From positions 40,065,628 to 40,129,627 of the forward strand of contig OX578280.1 of the NCBI GenBank assembly GCA_951217055.1: a stretch of DNA of 64,000 nt, given 5' to 3'. Below, piece by piece: positions 34,984-48,200 of the stretch (positions are counted from its first letter, which is position 1; each line of letters begins with the position of its first letter). The notes under the pieces are model-generated. The model searched no databases. It saw only the letters and a program-made list of their open reading frames with translations, and was not told the origin of the DNA. The position numbers and the translations under genes were made by a program. This stretch comes from Gerris lacustris. Its lineage: Eukaryota > Arthropoda > Insecta > Hemiptera > Gerridae.

Positions 34984-37614
34984 TAAAATTATTTTTAGCC
35001 AAAGGTGTACTAGTACAGAGCATAACAAAAATTGCAAAATCTGGTACTTTTTTACTTTAGCACCCCCCTATATCCCTTTATATTAATTAGTTATGTAGAC
35101 AAAGGAATCTTAGCATATTCCTTAGTCTAAATTACTACTAAGACGAAGGGATATTTATTCCAATGTACTTGGGAAATAGGAATATCACATTTGTGTATAT
35201 AATTTTGATCATATCCCTTAGTCTAATCAACTATTAAGATAAAGGAATATTAAATATAAAACTTCCCCAGGAGTCTATATGTCTTGAGGAGACAAACACA
35301 CGAACCTTTAAGACTTTTGTAGGGCAGATTGAATAGAATCAAGGGGGGGGGGGCTAAACTCGGCAATAGTGTACCCCTTCCGTGTAATCGAAGTCGTACA
35401 GTTGGCTTCGATATATCAATTCATCCCTTCCATTCGTATATAATAATTATATATGTATGGTTTGTTCAAAGGAGAGTTGATATCCCTTTGTCAAAAAATA
35501 CGTTGGAGTGAGAAGAGGCGCGCTATTGCCGATATTTACCAAGGGGGGTGCTAAAGAAAAAAAGTGCCCAAAATCTTAGTCAGAGAAAATAAACAGTACG
35601 TGAGAATTATTAAGGGCTGTAGGCTGCATCTTCAGCTCAAAGCAGTTTTCGTTTTATCTTAATCCTTTGTGACCTGAAACCTATAAGTATAGCGTTACGA
35701 TAATTTTGTAATTGATACATTTGTAATGTGTTTATATGAGTGATACTGTGCATTGCAGCGGTAGCGAGGCAGTAAAGCTTAAATACAGGTCAACATAGCA
35801 ACTTTTCCAATGCATTGGTTTCTATATTATTTAACTTACTTTCTTTATTATTTGCTTGGCTAAAATTATTTTTAGCCAAAGGTGTACTAGTACAGAGCAT
35901 AACAAAAATTGCAAAATCTGGTACTTTTTTACTTTAGCACCCCCCTATATCCCTTTATATTAATTAGTTATGTAGACAAAGGAATCTTAGCATATTCCTT
36001 AGTCTAAATTACTACTAAGACGAAGGGATATTTATTCCAATGTACTTGGGAAATAGGAATATCACATTTGTGTATATAATTTTGATCATATCCCTTAGTC
36101 TAATCAACTATTAAGATAAAGGAATATTAAATATAAAACTTCCCCAGGAGTCTATATGTCTTGAGGAGACAAACACACGAACCTTTAAGACTTTTGTAGG
36201 GCAGATTGAATAGAATCAAGGGGGGGGGGGGGGCTAAACTCGGCAATAGTGTACCCCTTCCGTGTAATCGAAGTCGTACAGTTGGCTTCGATATATCAAT
36301 TCATCCCTTCCATTCGTATATAATAATTATATATGTATGGTTTGTTCAAAGGAGAGTTGATATCCCTTTGTCAAAAAATACGTTGGAGTGAGAAGAGGCG
36401 CGCTATTGCCGATATTTACCAAGGGGGGTGCTAAAGAAAAAAAGTGCCCAAAATCTTAGTCAGAGAAAATAAACAGTACGTGAGAATTATTAAGGGCTGT
36501 AGGCTGCATCTTCAGCTCAAAGCAGTTTTCGTTTTATCTTAATCCTTTGTGACCTGAAACCTATAAGTATAGCGTTACGATAATTTTGTAATTGATACAT
36601 TTGTAATGTGTTTATATGAGTGATACTGTGCATTGCAGCGGTAGCGAGGCAGTAAAGCTTAAATACAGGTCAACATAGCAACTTTTCCAATGCATTGGTT
36701 TCTATATTATTTAACTTACTTTCTTTATTATTTGCTTGGCTAAAATTATTTTTAGCCAAAGGTGTACTAGTACAGAGCATAACAAAAATTGCAAAATCTG
36801 GTACTTTTTTACTTTAGCACCCCCCTATATCCCTTTATATTAATTAGTTATGTAGACAAAGGAATCTTAGCATATTCCTTAGTCTAAATTACTACTAAGA
36901 CGAAGGGATATTTATTCCAATGTACTTGGGAAATAGGAATATCACATTTGTGTATATAATTTTGATCATATCCCTTAGTCTAATCAACTATTAAGATAAA
37001 GGAATATTAAATATAAAACTTCCCCAGGAGTCTATATGTCTTGAGGAGACAAACACACGAACCTTTAAGACTTTTGTAGGGCAGATTGAATAGAATCAAG
37101 GGGGGGGGGGGGGCTAAACTCGGCAATAGTGTACCCCTTCCGTGTAATCGAAGTCGTACAGTTGGCTTCGATATATCAATTCATCCCTTCCATTCGTATA
37201 TAATAATTATATATGTATGGTTTGTTCAAAGGAGAGTTGATATCCCTTTGTCAAAAAATACGTTGGAGTGAGAAGAGGCGCGCTATTGCCGATATTTACC
37301 AAGGGGGGTGCTAAAGAAAAAAAGTGCCCAAAATCTTAGTCAGAGAAAATAAACAGTACGTGAGAATTATTAAGGGCTGTAGGCTGCATCTTCAGCTCAA
37401 AGCAGTTTTCGTTTTATCTTAATCCTTTGTGACCTGAAACCTATAAGTATAGCGTTACGATAATTTTGTAATTGATACATTTGTAATGTGTTTATATGAG
37501 TGATACTGTGCATTGCAGCGGTAGCGAGGCAGTAAAGCTTAAATACAGGTCAACATAGCAACTTTTCCAATGCATTGGTTTCTATATTATTTAACTTACT
37601 TTCTTTATTATTTG
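34984..37614. repeat. Three tandem, nearly identical units of about 878 bp
   Basis: The units start at 34984, 35861 and 36741 with TAAAATTATTTTTAGCCAAA. The copies look identical except for the length of an internal G tract, which is 3 bp longer in copies 2 and 3, and the unit ends. Each unit contains a foldback element bounded by CTTTAGCACCCCCC (35055) and its complement GGGGGGTGCTAAAG (35544). No protein is supported; the short open frame repeated in each unit is a by-product of the duplication. A diverged relative of the inner element lies at about 51860-52110. Confidence 0.9.
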
Positions 37615-38113
37615 CGTTTTCATAAGATTCATGTTGGAGCAGATTTCATTCATTACTTTTACTAGTCTTTATAGATAAATTAAGTATTACTTTTTTTGTG
37701 AAACTAGTAATACAAGGTAAATGGCATTTGGTTGAAACTACACAGATTATTACTATATAGACGACACATTGACCACTCTTTTTTAACACTTGACAATCCT
37801 TCGGCTTTTAAATAAAACATCATGCAGTCCAACTTAAAGCTAAAACCGCATAGAAAAACTAGATAGGAACAGCCTCAGACATCACGACGGAGACGGACGA
37901 AAGGTAACCTGATGTAAACAAAAACAAACTATAACAAGAAATATAACCCATTGTTAGGTTACCTTTCCGTTCAAAAGTCCAGCAGCCATATACCCCAAGT
38001 TTTCGGGGAGCCGGAAAGCCAGCTCTAAGCTACTGTGTGTTACCGTACATTACGGCTACTCCTTGCTACACTGCAAAACCCATTAAAATTCTTTTTATTT
38101 TTTTAAGTACGCT

Positions 38114-39075
38114 CAAGGCCGGCGCGACCGTATAGGTAAACTAGGCGACCGCCTAGGGCACTAGGGCCTGAGGGGCGCCACAAGATACTTGCCCACCGAG
38201 AAGTCAATGTTTTTACAAAGAAAGACAGATGAATAACTTAAATTAGGAGAGATCTCAGGGGCGTATCCATGGGGTGGAAGGGGAAAATCCCCCCCCCCCA
38301 AATACAACACAATTTCGAAAAAATATCAATTGAATAAAATAAGGTTGAACATTTTTTATGTTTTATTATTTTTTATACCCATTTAAAACAAATATTATAA
38401 TTATTTTGCAAATAAATGATTATTGTTTAAGGAGCAATAGACAAGTTGATATTAACATTTAAAACTGGGATTCCCACTTATATGTTTATGTGGAATACAA
38501 ACATTAAACTATTTTGTGTTTGTTTATTTGCATACCTTAATGATTGTTTGTTTATATAGTCAGATGAGTGTGTATCCCCTAGTTCAGTTGCTGTATAGGA
38601 CGTTGTGACGGTATTTCATAATGAATCAGAAAGAATTAATAGCATAGAATAGCGTTAAAGGTAAAAATTCTGCAGAATCAATTTTAAACAAACTTTTAGG
38701 TGATGCTTTCATTAGCTGAAAAAGCCCAAAATTCACCATTTTGAACCTGACTTTCTAAAATTTTCTGGGGGAGGCCCGCCGGACCCCCCTTTGGGGTAGG
38801 TTCATGTACGACAGAAGAGAGATTAGTAGGACTGGCAACTATTTTAACTGAACTGAACAGGAGTTAGCAAGATATTTACATTGTAGCAGTTATTAGCATT
38901 GTTTACATTGTAGTGATTTAATAATAAATTTTGTTTAATTTGTTTTGATCTTATATTTACTACAAGTGAGTGGCTGAATGGACTGATCGGCGTTGGCTTA
39001 GAATAATGGGGTGGGGGGGGGGGGCGCCTTATAATAGTTTTGCCTGGGGCGCCAAAACCTCTTGCGCCGGCCCTG
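38114..39075. mobile_element. hAT-type non-autonomous element with 8-bp duplication
   Basis: It begins CAAGGCCGGCGCGACC and ends CTTGCGCCGGCCCTG. The 8-mer AGTACGCT flanks it on both sides (38106-38113 and 39076-39083). Inside are G/C tracts, the family-typical CCGGACCCCCC block near 38785, and a possible second hAT head, CAGGGGCGTATCCATGG, near 38258 whose right end I could not find. It has no transposase frame. Confidence 0.8.
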
Positions 39076-39269
39076 AGTACGCTCACCGTACAAGTTTAAA
39101 TTTTTAGTAATCATTTTGGTATTTACCCAGGAGGCAGTAGGTCTACCGGTGCCGTTAACTTGGTTAGTTATTTTTGTCCCTTTATTTATATTATACTACC
39201 ACTTTTTTTGCTATTTTTGTTTAAATTAGTTTTTGTGTTTACTTCTCATCTTTACTACAAAATTGTTGT

Positions 39270-40565
39270 CTATAATTAACTTTTTTTTCTCATATAATAT
39301 ACATGTATATGTAGTATATGTGATAAATCGAAAATTAGATTTTGATATTTTATTAGATTTACACGATTTTAGGTTCCCTGAGTCCAGAAAGGAGGTTTTA
39401 AAAAAATGTCTGTCAGTATTCTGTGTAGATACGTGGAGCCTAAACATTGCTATTTTACTTTTTAATATCCGTAGTAGGTATGTACATAGAGAGAAATTAT
39501 TGTGATAGCGCGTAAATTTGGGTTTGATTGGATTTTTACGTTTTGAGAACCCCTAAAAGAGGGGTTTTTAAAAAATATCTGTCGTCTGTGGTGAGTGCAG
39601 ACTAAAAGTAAATATTTTGGTGCCTTTTAATAATATGTGGTTGGCTAAGGCTAAGTTCATCAGCGAGACATAGCTCTGTAATAGGCATTTGAAAAAAAAT
39701 AACAAAGCAATGGAGAGCGGCCATGTCCCACCCATTTTGGTGGACAATGTGTGATTTTCATGATCCTGAGTACGAACTTAGTTAGTGACAAGGGTGGATC
39801 CAGCCATTTTCCCGGGAACAATCTACTTCCTGAAAAAATCGCTTATAACGCGGACGGAGAGACCCCGGGTTCGATTCCCCGCCCAGGAGAAGTTTTTTTT
39901 ATGATAAATTTTGATGAAATGTTCAATAATAATTAAATTTACATACGAAAACTAAGAAATGGAAAACACTGGGCTAAGTAATTATGAACTCGTATATGAG
40001 AAAGTGAAGAAACCATTTTCCAGAAAAAAGCGCGGAGCGATTTTTTGTTTGTTTTTTACTTTCTCATATAAAGACAAAGTATGTGATAGCGCGAAAATTT
40101 GATTTTAAGATTTTAATGGATTTACACGTTTTGAGGTCCTCTGAGTCCAAAAAAGTGGTTTTTAAAAAATGTCTGCATGTCGTCTGTGCATGCAGACGCC
40201 TGGAGCCTACACTACTATGCCGATTTTTTCGAAATTTGCCATACACGTTTAGAAAAATCATACCCTGAGGCGAAATCGAGAAATGAATTGGGGTGAGGGC
40301 CAGCGCACTCTTATACTTCGGGCTAAAACACATTTTCGATTTCGCCCTGAGGTACCATTTTCCTGAACAGTATCCCGAATTTAATTCGAGATCGGCCCAG
40401 TAATTTAGGCTCAGGCTCAGACCTTTTAACCTCAGGCTCAGACCTTTTTAACCTCAGTTTTTGAACTCAGGGGCCCTAAAAGACAAAACCTCCATATAGA
40501 ATTTTCAACATCACAATACTTTCTCTTTATGTATGCTACTATACTTATATTATATGAGAAAGTAA
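39270..40565. repeat. Cluster of related interspersed repeats
   Basis: Three copies (about 39283-39480, 39500-39600 and 40058-40250) share a GTGATAGCGCG(T/A)AAATTTG head, GGATTT(T/A)ACACG-type sequence, CCTGAGTCC or CTCTGAGTCC, and TTTTAAAAAATGTCTG. The last copy ends in an inverted TATATGAGAAAGTAAATA (about 40550), complementary to its start TTACTTTCTCATATA (40057). A decayed tRNA-like B box, GGGTTCGATTCCCCG, occurs at 39868. Confidence 0.55.
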
Positions 40566-42291
40566 ATATAGTAACTTTTTTATTAAAAACTATTCAACCA
40601 ATGAGCCTGTTTACGTTTACAAACCACTAATGCGTGACCATGTCTCAGAAAGAATATTTAGTGTTATTTTTCAACGCTAAAAATGTATAATATTACCCAC
40701 ATAATTATAACAATTAAAATAAAAGGTTATTTTCTTATCATTCCTATAATATATTGGATTTATATAAACTTACCTTTTCGCTAATGCCTATTTCTCTACT
40801 TGTTTAATCAACTCTTATCTTTAATCAAGGTAGCCATCTATAATCTTTTATAATTAAAAGAGTAAATAATTAAAACAATATATATATAATTAAAAAGAAA
40901 CGTGACAAACGAGGCCTTTTCGTTATAGATATATGTAGTTTCTTAGTTTTTTAATATTTTATAATATCTATCTATTTTCTCTCAAATTTGCTTAGATCAC
41001 ACAACTAAAAACCTTTTAGACAATGTAATTAGAAATAATTAGTAGTTATTAGTAGTAGAAGTAATTAGAATTTAAAAAAAGAATATATCATTTAACAAGG
41101 TGGCTATAATGTGCTTACTTTTAAAGCAATTTTAAAGGTTTTATATGGAAGTTATATTGTTCCTTCAATAAATAAATTAACAATGTTATTATTATTTAGT
41201 TAATTATTTTAGTTAATTAAAACCATTAGAATTATTATACATCGATTGGTATTGGTATTGATAATGTAGTGATCCTGTACACAAGGTTAGTGTCTTTCAG
41301 TTGCGAATATATTCTGTAGTGTAAACTATTTCTACTGAGTTGGTAGGCATAGGCAATATTGGTCTAAACTTGGCCATCTATTGACTTTTCCTCCTAAATC
41401 TTATTATCCATCATCCATCTTTTACACCATAAGATTATCTTTTCAATTTTCTACTTTCTCGTATTTCTCAATAGGCCTTCCTCTCTGATCAATCGGAGAT
41501 TTTTTCTAGATTAAACAACCAATCATAATGTGGTGTTTAATTCACGCACTGCATTTGGTTGATTAAATGTTTACAATCTTCGCTATAATAATAATCTATA
41601 ATCTTATTTCTAATCTATAAATAATCTATCTATAATCTAATTTATAATCTTCGCCCTCTTTCGTTGACTAAACTATACAATCATTTTCAGTATCTCTCGC
41701 TCCCACCATTTAAAAATTTTTTCCCCACTAAAGTACTTGACCAAACCGTCTAGAGCTGAAGGTAATAACTTCTTCTGCCAAGGTCATTTTCCAAACTTTC
41801 CAATAATAATAATGGCAGTTTAGCCCACTTGTCTTACTACCGTCAGTTCTAAATTTTTTCTGCCAAGGTCATTTATTAAATTTTCAAACCAAAAGTACGG
41901 CAGTTTGACCCACTCGTCTTACTACCGTAAGCTTCAAACTTATACTGAAACTACGTTGTCTGCAATTCTCGGTTTACCTAATTCATATGTTTACCTATAT
42001 TCACCAATGTTATGTTTTAACTAATCACACGATCCTAAATTATACCATTACAGCTTTATATTGTTATTGCTATAGTATGAAACCAAATACTGAAATTTGG
42101 TGTTAATTATCGTAAAATCCCTACCTCCAGTATTCTTTCAATTGATCTAGTCCCTTCTTCGTAACACTTTTAATCTTCATGATTATACATCCATGGCGTC
42201 ATCCAATATGTAAATTTTCTTTTATTGTTAAGATATGATTTATACATAAGATCGTAAGTTCTTTTTTATCTGGAGGTAAGAAAGTTTTGAG
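40566..42291. other. AT-rich region upstream of the chemoreceptor gene
   Basis: No coding exon or clear element is supported. It contains local tandem copies of TAATCTATAA-type sequence (about 41585-41650). A direct duplication with TTCTGCCAAGGTCATTT, GGCAGTTT and CCCACT(T/C)GTCTTACTACCG lies at 41770-41930. The promoter of the downstream receptor gene should lie here. Confidence 0.4.
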
Positions 42292-45200
42292 ATGTTGGGT
42301 AATTATTCCAGAGTTGTGGTGTTCTCAGTCTATTTGTCTTCTTTAGTAGGTTCCTCCTTAATCTTAAAAGGGTTAAAAGTTCGATACTGGCTTCTGCCTC
42401 TCACAATTATTCAGTTGGTCGGACTTGGACAACTAGTTCTACCTTATTACAATGTGTTCAAGATTATGAATCGACAGAACGAACAGGATTTCAAGATGAG
42501 TCTCTTGCAATTTAAAATGTATATTTACTTGGTATTTCCCAATGCGTCGATCCTTTTGTTATACATGCCAGCTCTACTATCCCGCCTTTTGTTCAAACAG
42601 CAAACCCTCTCAAAGTTAATCAAAGAGTTAACAGAGATGGAAGCAGATTGGAAATATGAAACCAATTGGAAGTTCTTGTTACTTTTAAACATACCTTCTT
42701 GGCTTATAATAACAGTATCTACACTAAACTTCAACGACGATCCAGTAATCGCTATAGGATTGTTTGGTAGAGCGCTAGTTCTCTACCAGTATCACACGTT
42801 CCTTTGGGTTCTTCGCCATGCTTTTAAATGCACCACTGAACACCTCCACGTTGCAACAGATCCACTAGAGTCCGCTTATGTAAGTATATAATAAATAATA
42901 CTAGTAAAAAAAATCAAGACAGCCTTTCTCAAAACTTTCTCGTACGCAAAGTGATACTGAATTTAAATTCCACAGTACCTATATATAATTTGTAACGAAA
43001 CATATTGATTTTTTTTTATAAAATGTTCATCACATTTCGGTTTTGATAAATTACAATAGTAGTAGTCTAGTACTTCCTACTAGAACGGGTAGGACGAACC
43101 ACTTGTTCGAACCTTGCAATTAGGCCATCACTTAGGCCCTTTTTACTCCCCGTGGTGGAGAGTTCCAGCTACTTCACACATCATACATTTGTACATTGTA
43201 CCGCCGAAGCGAGTATGGTGTGGTCATTAGTAAGCTATATAAGCGTGGGGTTAAATTACAATAACTATTGTTATTATATTAATTACAATAGATATTTGAT
43301 ATTTCATCAAATTAAATGATGAATCAAAAATGTATACACGTACTTTTTAGGGGTTCGAGGTCATCCTAGAAACCCTTATGCTTTTGGTAGTTCGTCCGTC
43401 GCATCTTGGAGTATATCTCATGATTCTACCTAGCTAGAGATTTTAAATTTGGTATACAAGTTAAACTTTATTGCCCAAAAACAGGAAAAATATTGCAAAC
43501 TTAAAACACTCAAAATCTCTTCGATAGCAAGCAATTGCGATTGATCGCAATATTTTATATATCATGTAATTTTTGAGTGGGGTATCATATCAAAGGTATT
43601 TTCAAATGTAGTTCACATAATATGAATATCGTGTTTCCAAAATGGCGACCATTTAACTCCCGAAATTATTTAAAAAAATACTGATTTGTAGTATCTCGGT
43701 AGTTTATAGTCAGGATGTGTTTTAAGGAAGGTATCTTATCAGCGACTTAATCTCACAGTGTATATTGTGTACAGAGACATTTGAAGCTGTTGGATGTAAG
43801 TGATAGTGTCTTCGAGTACTACGCTCCGTTCCACATCATTACCATACTTTGGAAAATCATCATCATCAGTCAAACTGTCAGGCTAATCATTATAGGAGTT
43901 AACATCTTGGAAATGCTGGTCGAGCTGATACTCGACACCATTATATTGTCTTACCACATCTACCTATGTCTAGGACTCACAAAAGAGGTGATTAAACATT
44001 TAATACAACCAGATTATAATAAGACACTTAAATATTTTTTTAAGTTCTGAGTAGTAATTGAACTAGACGTTCGGGACACAAAAAAAAGTCGCCGAAGAAA
44101 GTCGAATCTCACTTGGGAATCATCAGGTCCTCTACAACTTTGAACACACACTCTTTTAACCCCCTTTACTCCACCCTCTCGTACATATTTCGTTTAACAA
44201 GATAATAGGTTAAAAGAATGCTTATGCAATCAGCATTCTCAATCAGTAAATTGCATTATCTTTAACTAATTTCTAATTTATCTTTTACGAAATGAATAAT
44301 AATTAGTTCGCTTTTATTAGATACTTTAAAGCATATTCCATTTTATGCACTACATTATTATTAATACATATTACATATTTCATATTGTCAATTATTAATA
44401 TAATCAGGGCTCGATTTGAGGCGGAACGCGGCGGAACGGCGTTCCGGGACCTCTCCCTCTGATAAATAAAAAATAAAATTATCGGCACTAAGATTTTTTT
44501 TAAATCCTTTGTTAACATTTTATTTGTCAGTTAGTGACTACAAATTTGATTAAGGACATCATGTATTAAACTGGCAATTTTTTTTTTCCAAATACAAAAA
44601 ATATCTCTATTATAGGTACTACTAAATTATGATATCCTAATTCACAGAGTTAGTTAAACAGAAACCGGTGTCACAAGAAGGGGGTTGGGGTTGTTTAGAT
44701 TTAGATAAACATTATCCTCTCAATCTCCCTGTCTTTTTACCCTAATTTCAAAGCCAATTTAATGGGCTCTAGCCTGAGTGTCTCATTTTTAAGGTTATCC
44801 TAGAAACCCTTTATGCTTTTGGTAGTTCGTCCATCCGTCCGTCGCATCATATTTGAAAGTTCAACTTTTTTGTCCAAAATAGAAAACAATAGTGCGAACT
44901 TAAACACTTAGAATTTCTACGATCAGCAATCAATTGCGAATTGATCGCAATATTTTATATTTTTTGTTAGCTATTTTTTTAAAGGTATTAAAATTTAGAT
45001 TACAAATATAGGTATATCACGTTTCCAAAATGGTGGCCATTTTACCCTCGAAAAAATTAAAACAGAACGGAAAAAAATTTCCAACTACCCCAAAAATATA
45101 CATCACTTTGGTCCAATATTTCCGGGAGTTGAAATAAAAGAGTCAACAGGGACCCAACATTTTTATTTTTTCAAAATTTGAAGTTGGGTATAATTTTAAA

Positions 45201-48200
45201 GGTATTGAAATTTTGTTCACAAATAAATATGCGTTTCAAAAATGGCGGCCTTTTAACCCCCACAATAATTAAAACCAAACGCAAAAATATGTCCCCCCCC
45301 CCGCTCCCATATAAGGTCACGTCAAAAAAATAAAGCAAAAATACATAAATCTACATCTCTGCGGTCTAATGATATTTCCGGGAGTTAGTAATACAAAACC
45401 CAAATTTTAGGTGGCCGTAACTATGGTGAGCCAAAATTTTTATTTATTTTAATTTTTAAGTGGGTTATCTTTTTAAAGGTCTTGAAATTCGGATCACAAA
45501 TATATATCGCGTTTCCAGAATGCCGGCCATTTAACCACCGAAATTAATAAAACAAACGCAAAAAATGTCTCCCCGGGACCCCATAAGGACAGGTCCTACA
45601 AATAAGGCAAAAATGCATAATTATACAAATACATATCTGTGGTCCAATGATATTTCTGGGAGTTAATAAACAAAAGTCAAATTTAAGTGGCCGTAACTAT
45701 AGTGACCCAAAAAAGGAGGTCTTCCTCCTCACATCCGTACGTGTCATATTTTATACTTTATATCTAGTGATAGCCTAGAATAAAACGTTTAATTTTAAAA
45801 ATTGCTCTTATTTTTTAAATCCTGTGTTACCTCTTGTAGGCCAATACGAAACACAAAGGATGAAAAGTTTATCATGGTCTACTCACCTAAACACCTAAAA
45901 TACGTTAAAGTAACGGACCACCTGCCGTAATAAATAAATAGTTATGACAATAAAATTGTTTTTGATTTGAGGTAATACCACTGATAAAACCCACTTCTTA
46001 AAACCATTAAAGATTTATGGCTTAGCTGAAGCAGGGAAACATATTTCTCTTTTTTTCTGCTCCTCAAATTCATTGATAACTTTTTTTTTTATAAAAGGGT
46101 CATTTTTGTTCCACTTGACTTCGTGTATAGATATATTTAATTCAATAACTAGAAAAATATCTGCTAAATAACTAACTTGGGATAACCAAATATTATTTTT
46201 TAAATTTTATTCTTATTATTTGGTCATTAGGGATGAAGAAAAATAAATATTTTCTTTTAGTACATTATTACGCTATATTTCGCCCATAGATGGGCATCTT
46301 AAGGCTAAAATAAAATAACAATAAACAATATTATAACAAAAATAAAAAAACAACTTTTTTTTAACAGTAACAACAGACATAAAACATAGTAAAATTTTGT
46401 GTTTTGATCTTAAAATATTTGATGTTATAATATTGTTTATTGTTATTTTATTTTAGCGTGAAGTTGCCCAGGTATGGGCGAAATATAGCGTAATAATGTA
46501 CTAAAAGAAAAATATTTATTTTTCTTCATCCCTAATAACCAAATTAATAAGAATAAAACAAAATTTAAGGGATCAACAAAAAAGATAATATTTTTTAAAT
46601 AATTTGCCAGTGGAGATGTAGCGTCCTTAGGGATGGATAACCCATCTTGAAATTTTAATCTTAACTGGTGCGATAACAAACTTATAGTTTTATCAATAAC
46701 ATAATATGCACGTATGTTTAGGTAGTAAATTAATGTTACAGAGCGAAATGTTCTACAAAGAGGTGATGAGATTGTTTTCCAACAATTCAGCTCTAAGACG
46801 AGCCCCTATTTTAGGAGTAGAACCAGCAACGCTGTGTCATAAAGACGCTTGGGTAAGTCTACTTTATACGTTGTACTTTCTCATTGGTAAGAAAATAGTT
46901 TCCATTGCCATAGAGAAGTCTGGTTTACCTAGCCTTTGACCCCTATATGCCTTATCTCCTTTATCCTCTGTCTCGTCTCGATAAGACCGCACCGAAACTG
47001 GCCGGATTATTATCAGCCACGAAAAATGTGATTGCCGCTGGTAGGAGTTTCAAAAGACTACCTCTAGGGGTCGAGGAAAATAAAAGTCAATTTACCTTTT
47101 ATAAAAGTGGGTATAATAGTGATGTAATAGTAATAAAGTACATAAATCATAAATGATTATAGTTTTGTTAAGGCCAGGGCCGGATATAGCTACCGCCAGC
47201 CCCCGCGGTGCGGGGGGGCCCACGGTCCTGGGGGCCCACTCAGAGATGTAGAAAAAGGTTTTTTTGCAACAAAAAAGGCAAGAAGGATATTGTGATCAGT
47301 GGCGTAGCTATGGGCCCGAATTGCGGGCACGTCCCCGGTGCCAGGGGGCCCACAAATAAAAAAAAATGAAACTATTATCTTTGTACCGCAATGTCGATGG
47401 GGGCCCCTTTAGAGTATAATTAAATCTAAACTGGAATTATACTCATATACCTTTGTCAGGGGGCCCCATTCAGTGCTGAACGCAAATGTTTCAATTATAA
47501 TTTTTTTGGCGAGGGGCCCACTGCCCTAGGTACGCCACTGATTGTGATAAACTTAAAATTTTTCCTAACGTGTCATGAGTACAAACGGAAGTTTGAAATT
47601 TTTTGTTTCATTTAGTTACTTAGATTTTTGTGATGTTTTCACCTTATTCAATATGGTCAATGCTAATTTAAAGGAGAGAAACTGACTGACAAATCATATT
47701 AACTGATATTAATAAATTTTACATTTTGTACTTGTAATGCAATTTTTAAGCTGCCAGCTACAAAACAACTTAATTATTTGTGTTATTTAGCCCACCATAG
47801 TTAAACTTCAAAATTCGTCCCCGCGCCAAACCTCTTTTCCTGTAAGGACAAACTTGCCCTCAGAAATCCTTAAAACTCATCCTTTTGCACTTAAATTTTA
47901 AAAAATTCTCCGGGGGAGTACCCCCGGACCCCCAGCCGTTGTTTGTTCAAAGGGGTCCAGATGCTAACTTGCCCTGGGGCCCGGAAATCCTCTCAGAGGC
48001 CCTGATATATAATACATATATCTGGTAATTATACATAATAACCAAATCAGCTCAGTTTTTTTTTTTACCTAAACGATAAAATAGGTATTTTCGAAAAGGA
48101 CTAACGAAAAAAATTTAAGACCCCATTTTCGGATAAGCTTGAAAAAAATTTATTTGAAATATTACAAAAGTTAATATGAAAGGGGAGTAGTTATAGGACA

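Noticed and set aside
35329..37271. The same 60-61-codon open frame repeated three times
   Set aside because: It lies in the tandem units and crosses a G tract whose length varies. It has no domain, and repetition comes from DNA duplication.
38258..38800. Second hAT nested in 38114-39075
   Set aside because: A head CAGGGGCGTATCCATGG is present, but no complementary right end or duplication was found.
39840..39892. tRNA gene suggested by GGGTTCGATTCCCCG
   Set aside because: A B-box-like sequence is present, but I find no matching acceptor stem, anticodon arm or A box. A SINE or tRNA fossil is more likely.
46947..47156. Additional short plus-strand gene after receptor exon 3
   Set aside because: It lies in the intron, has no start context or family resemblance, and ends before a hAT insertion.
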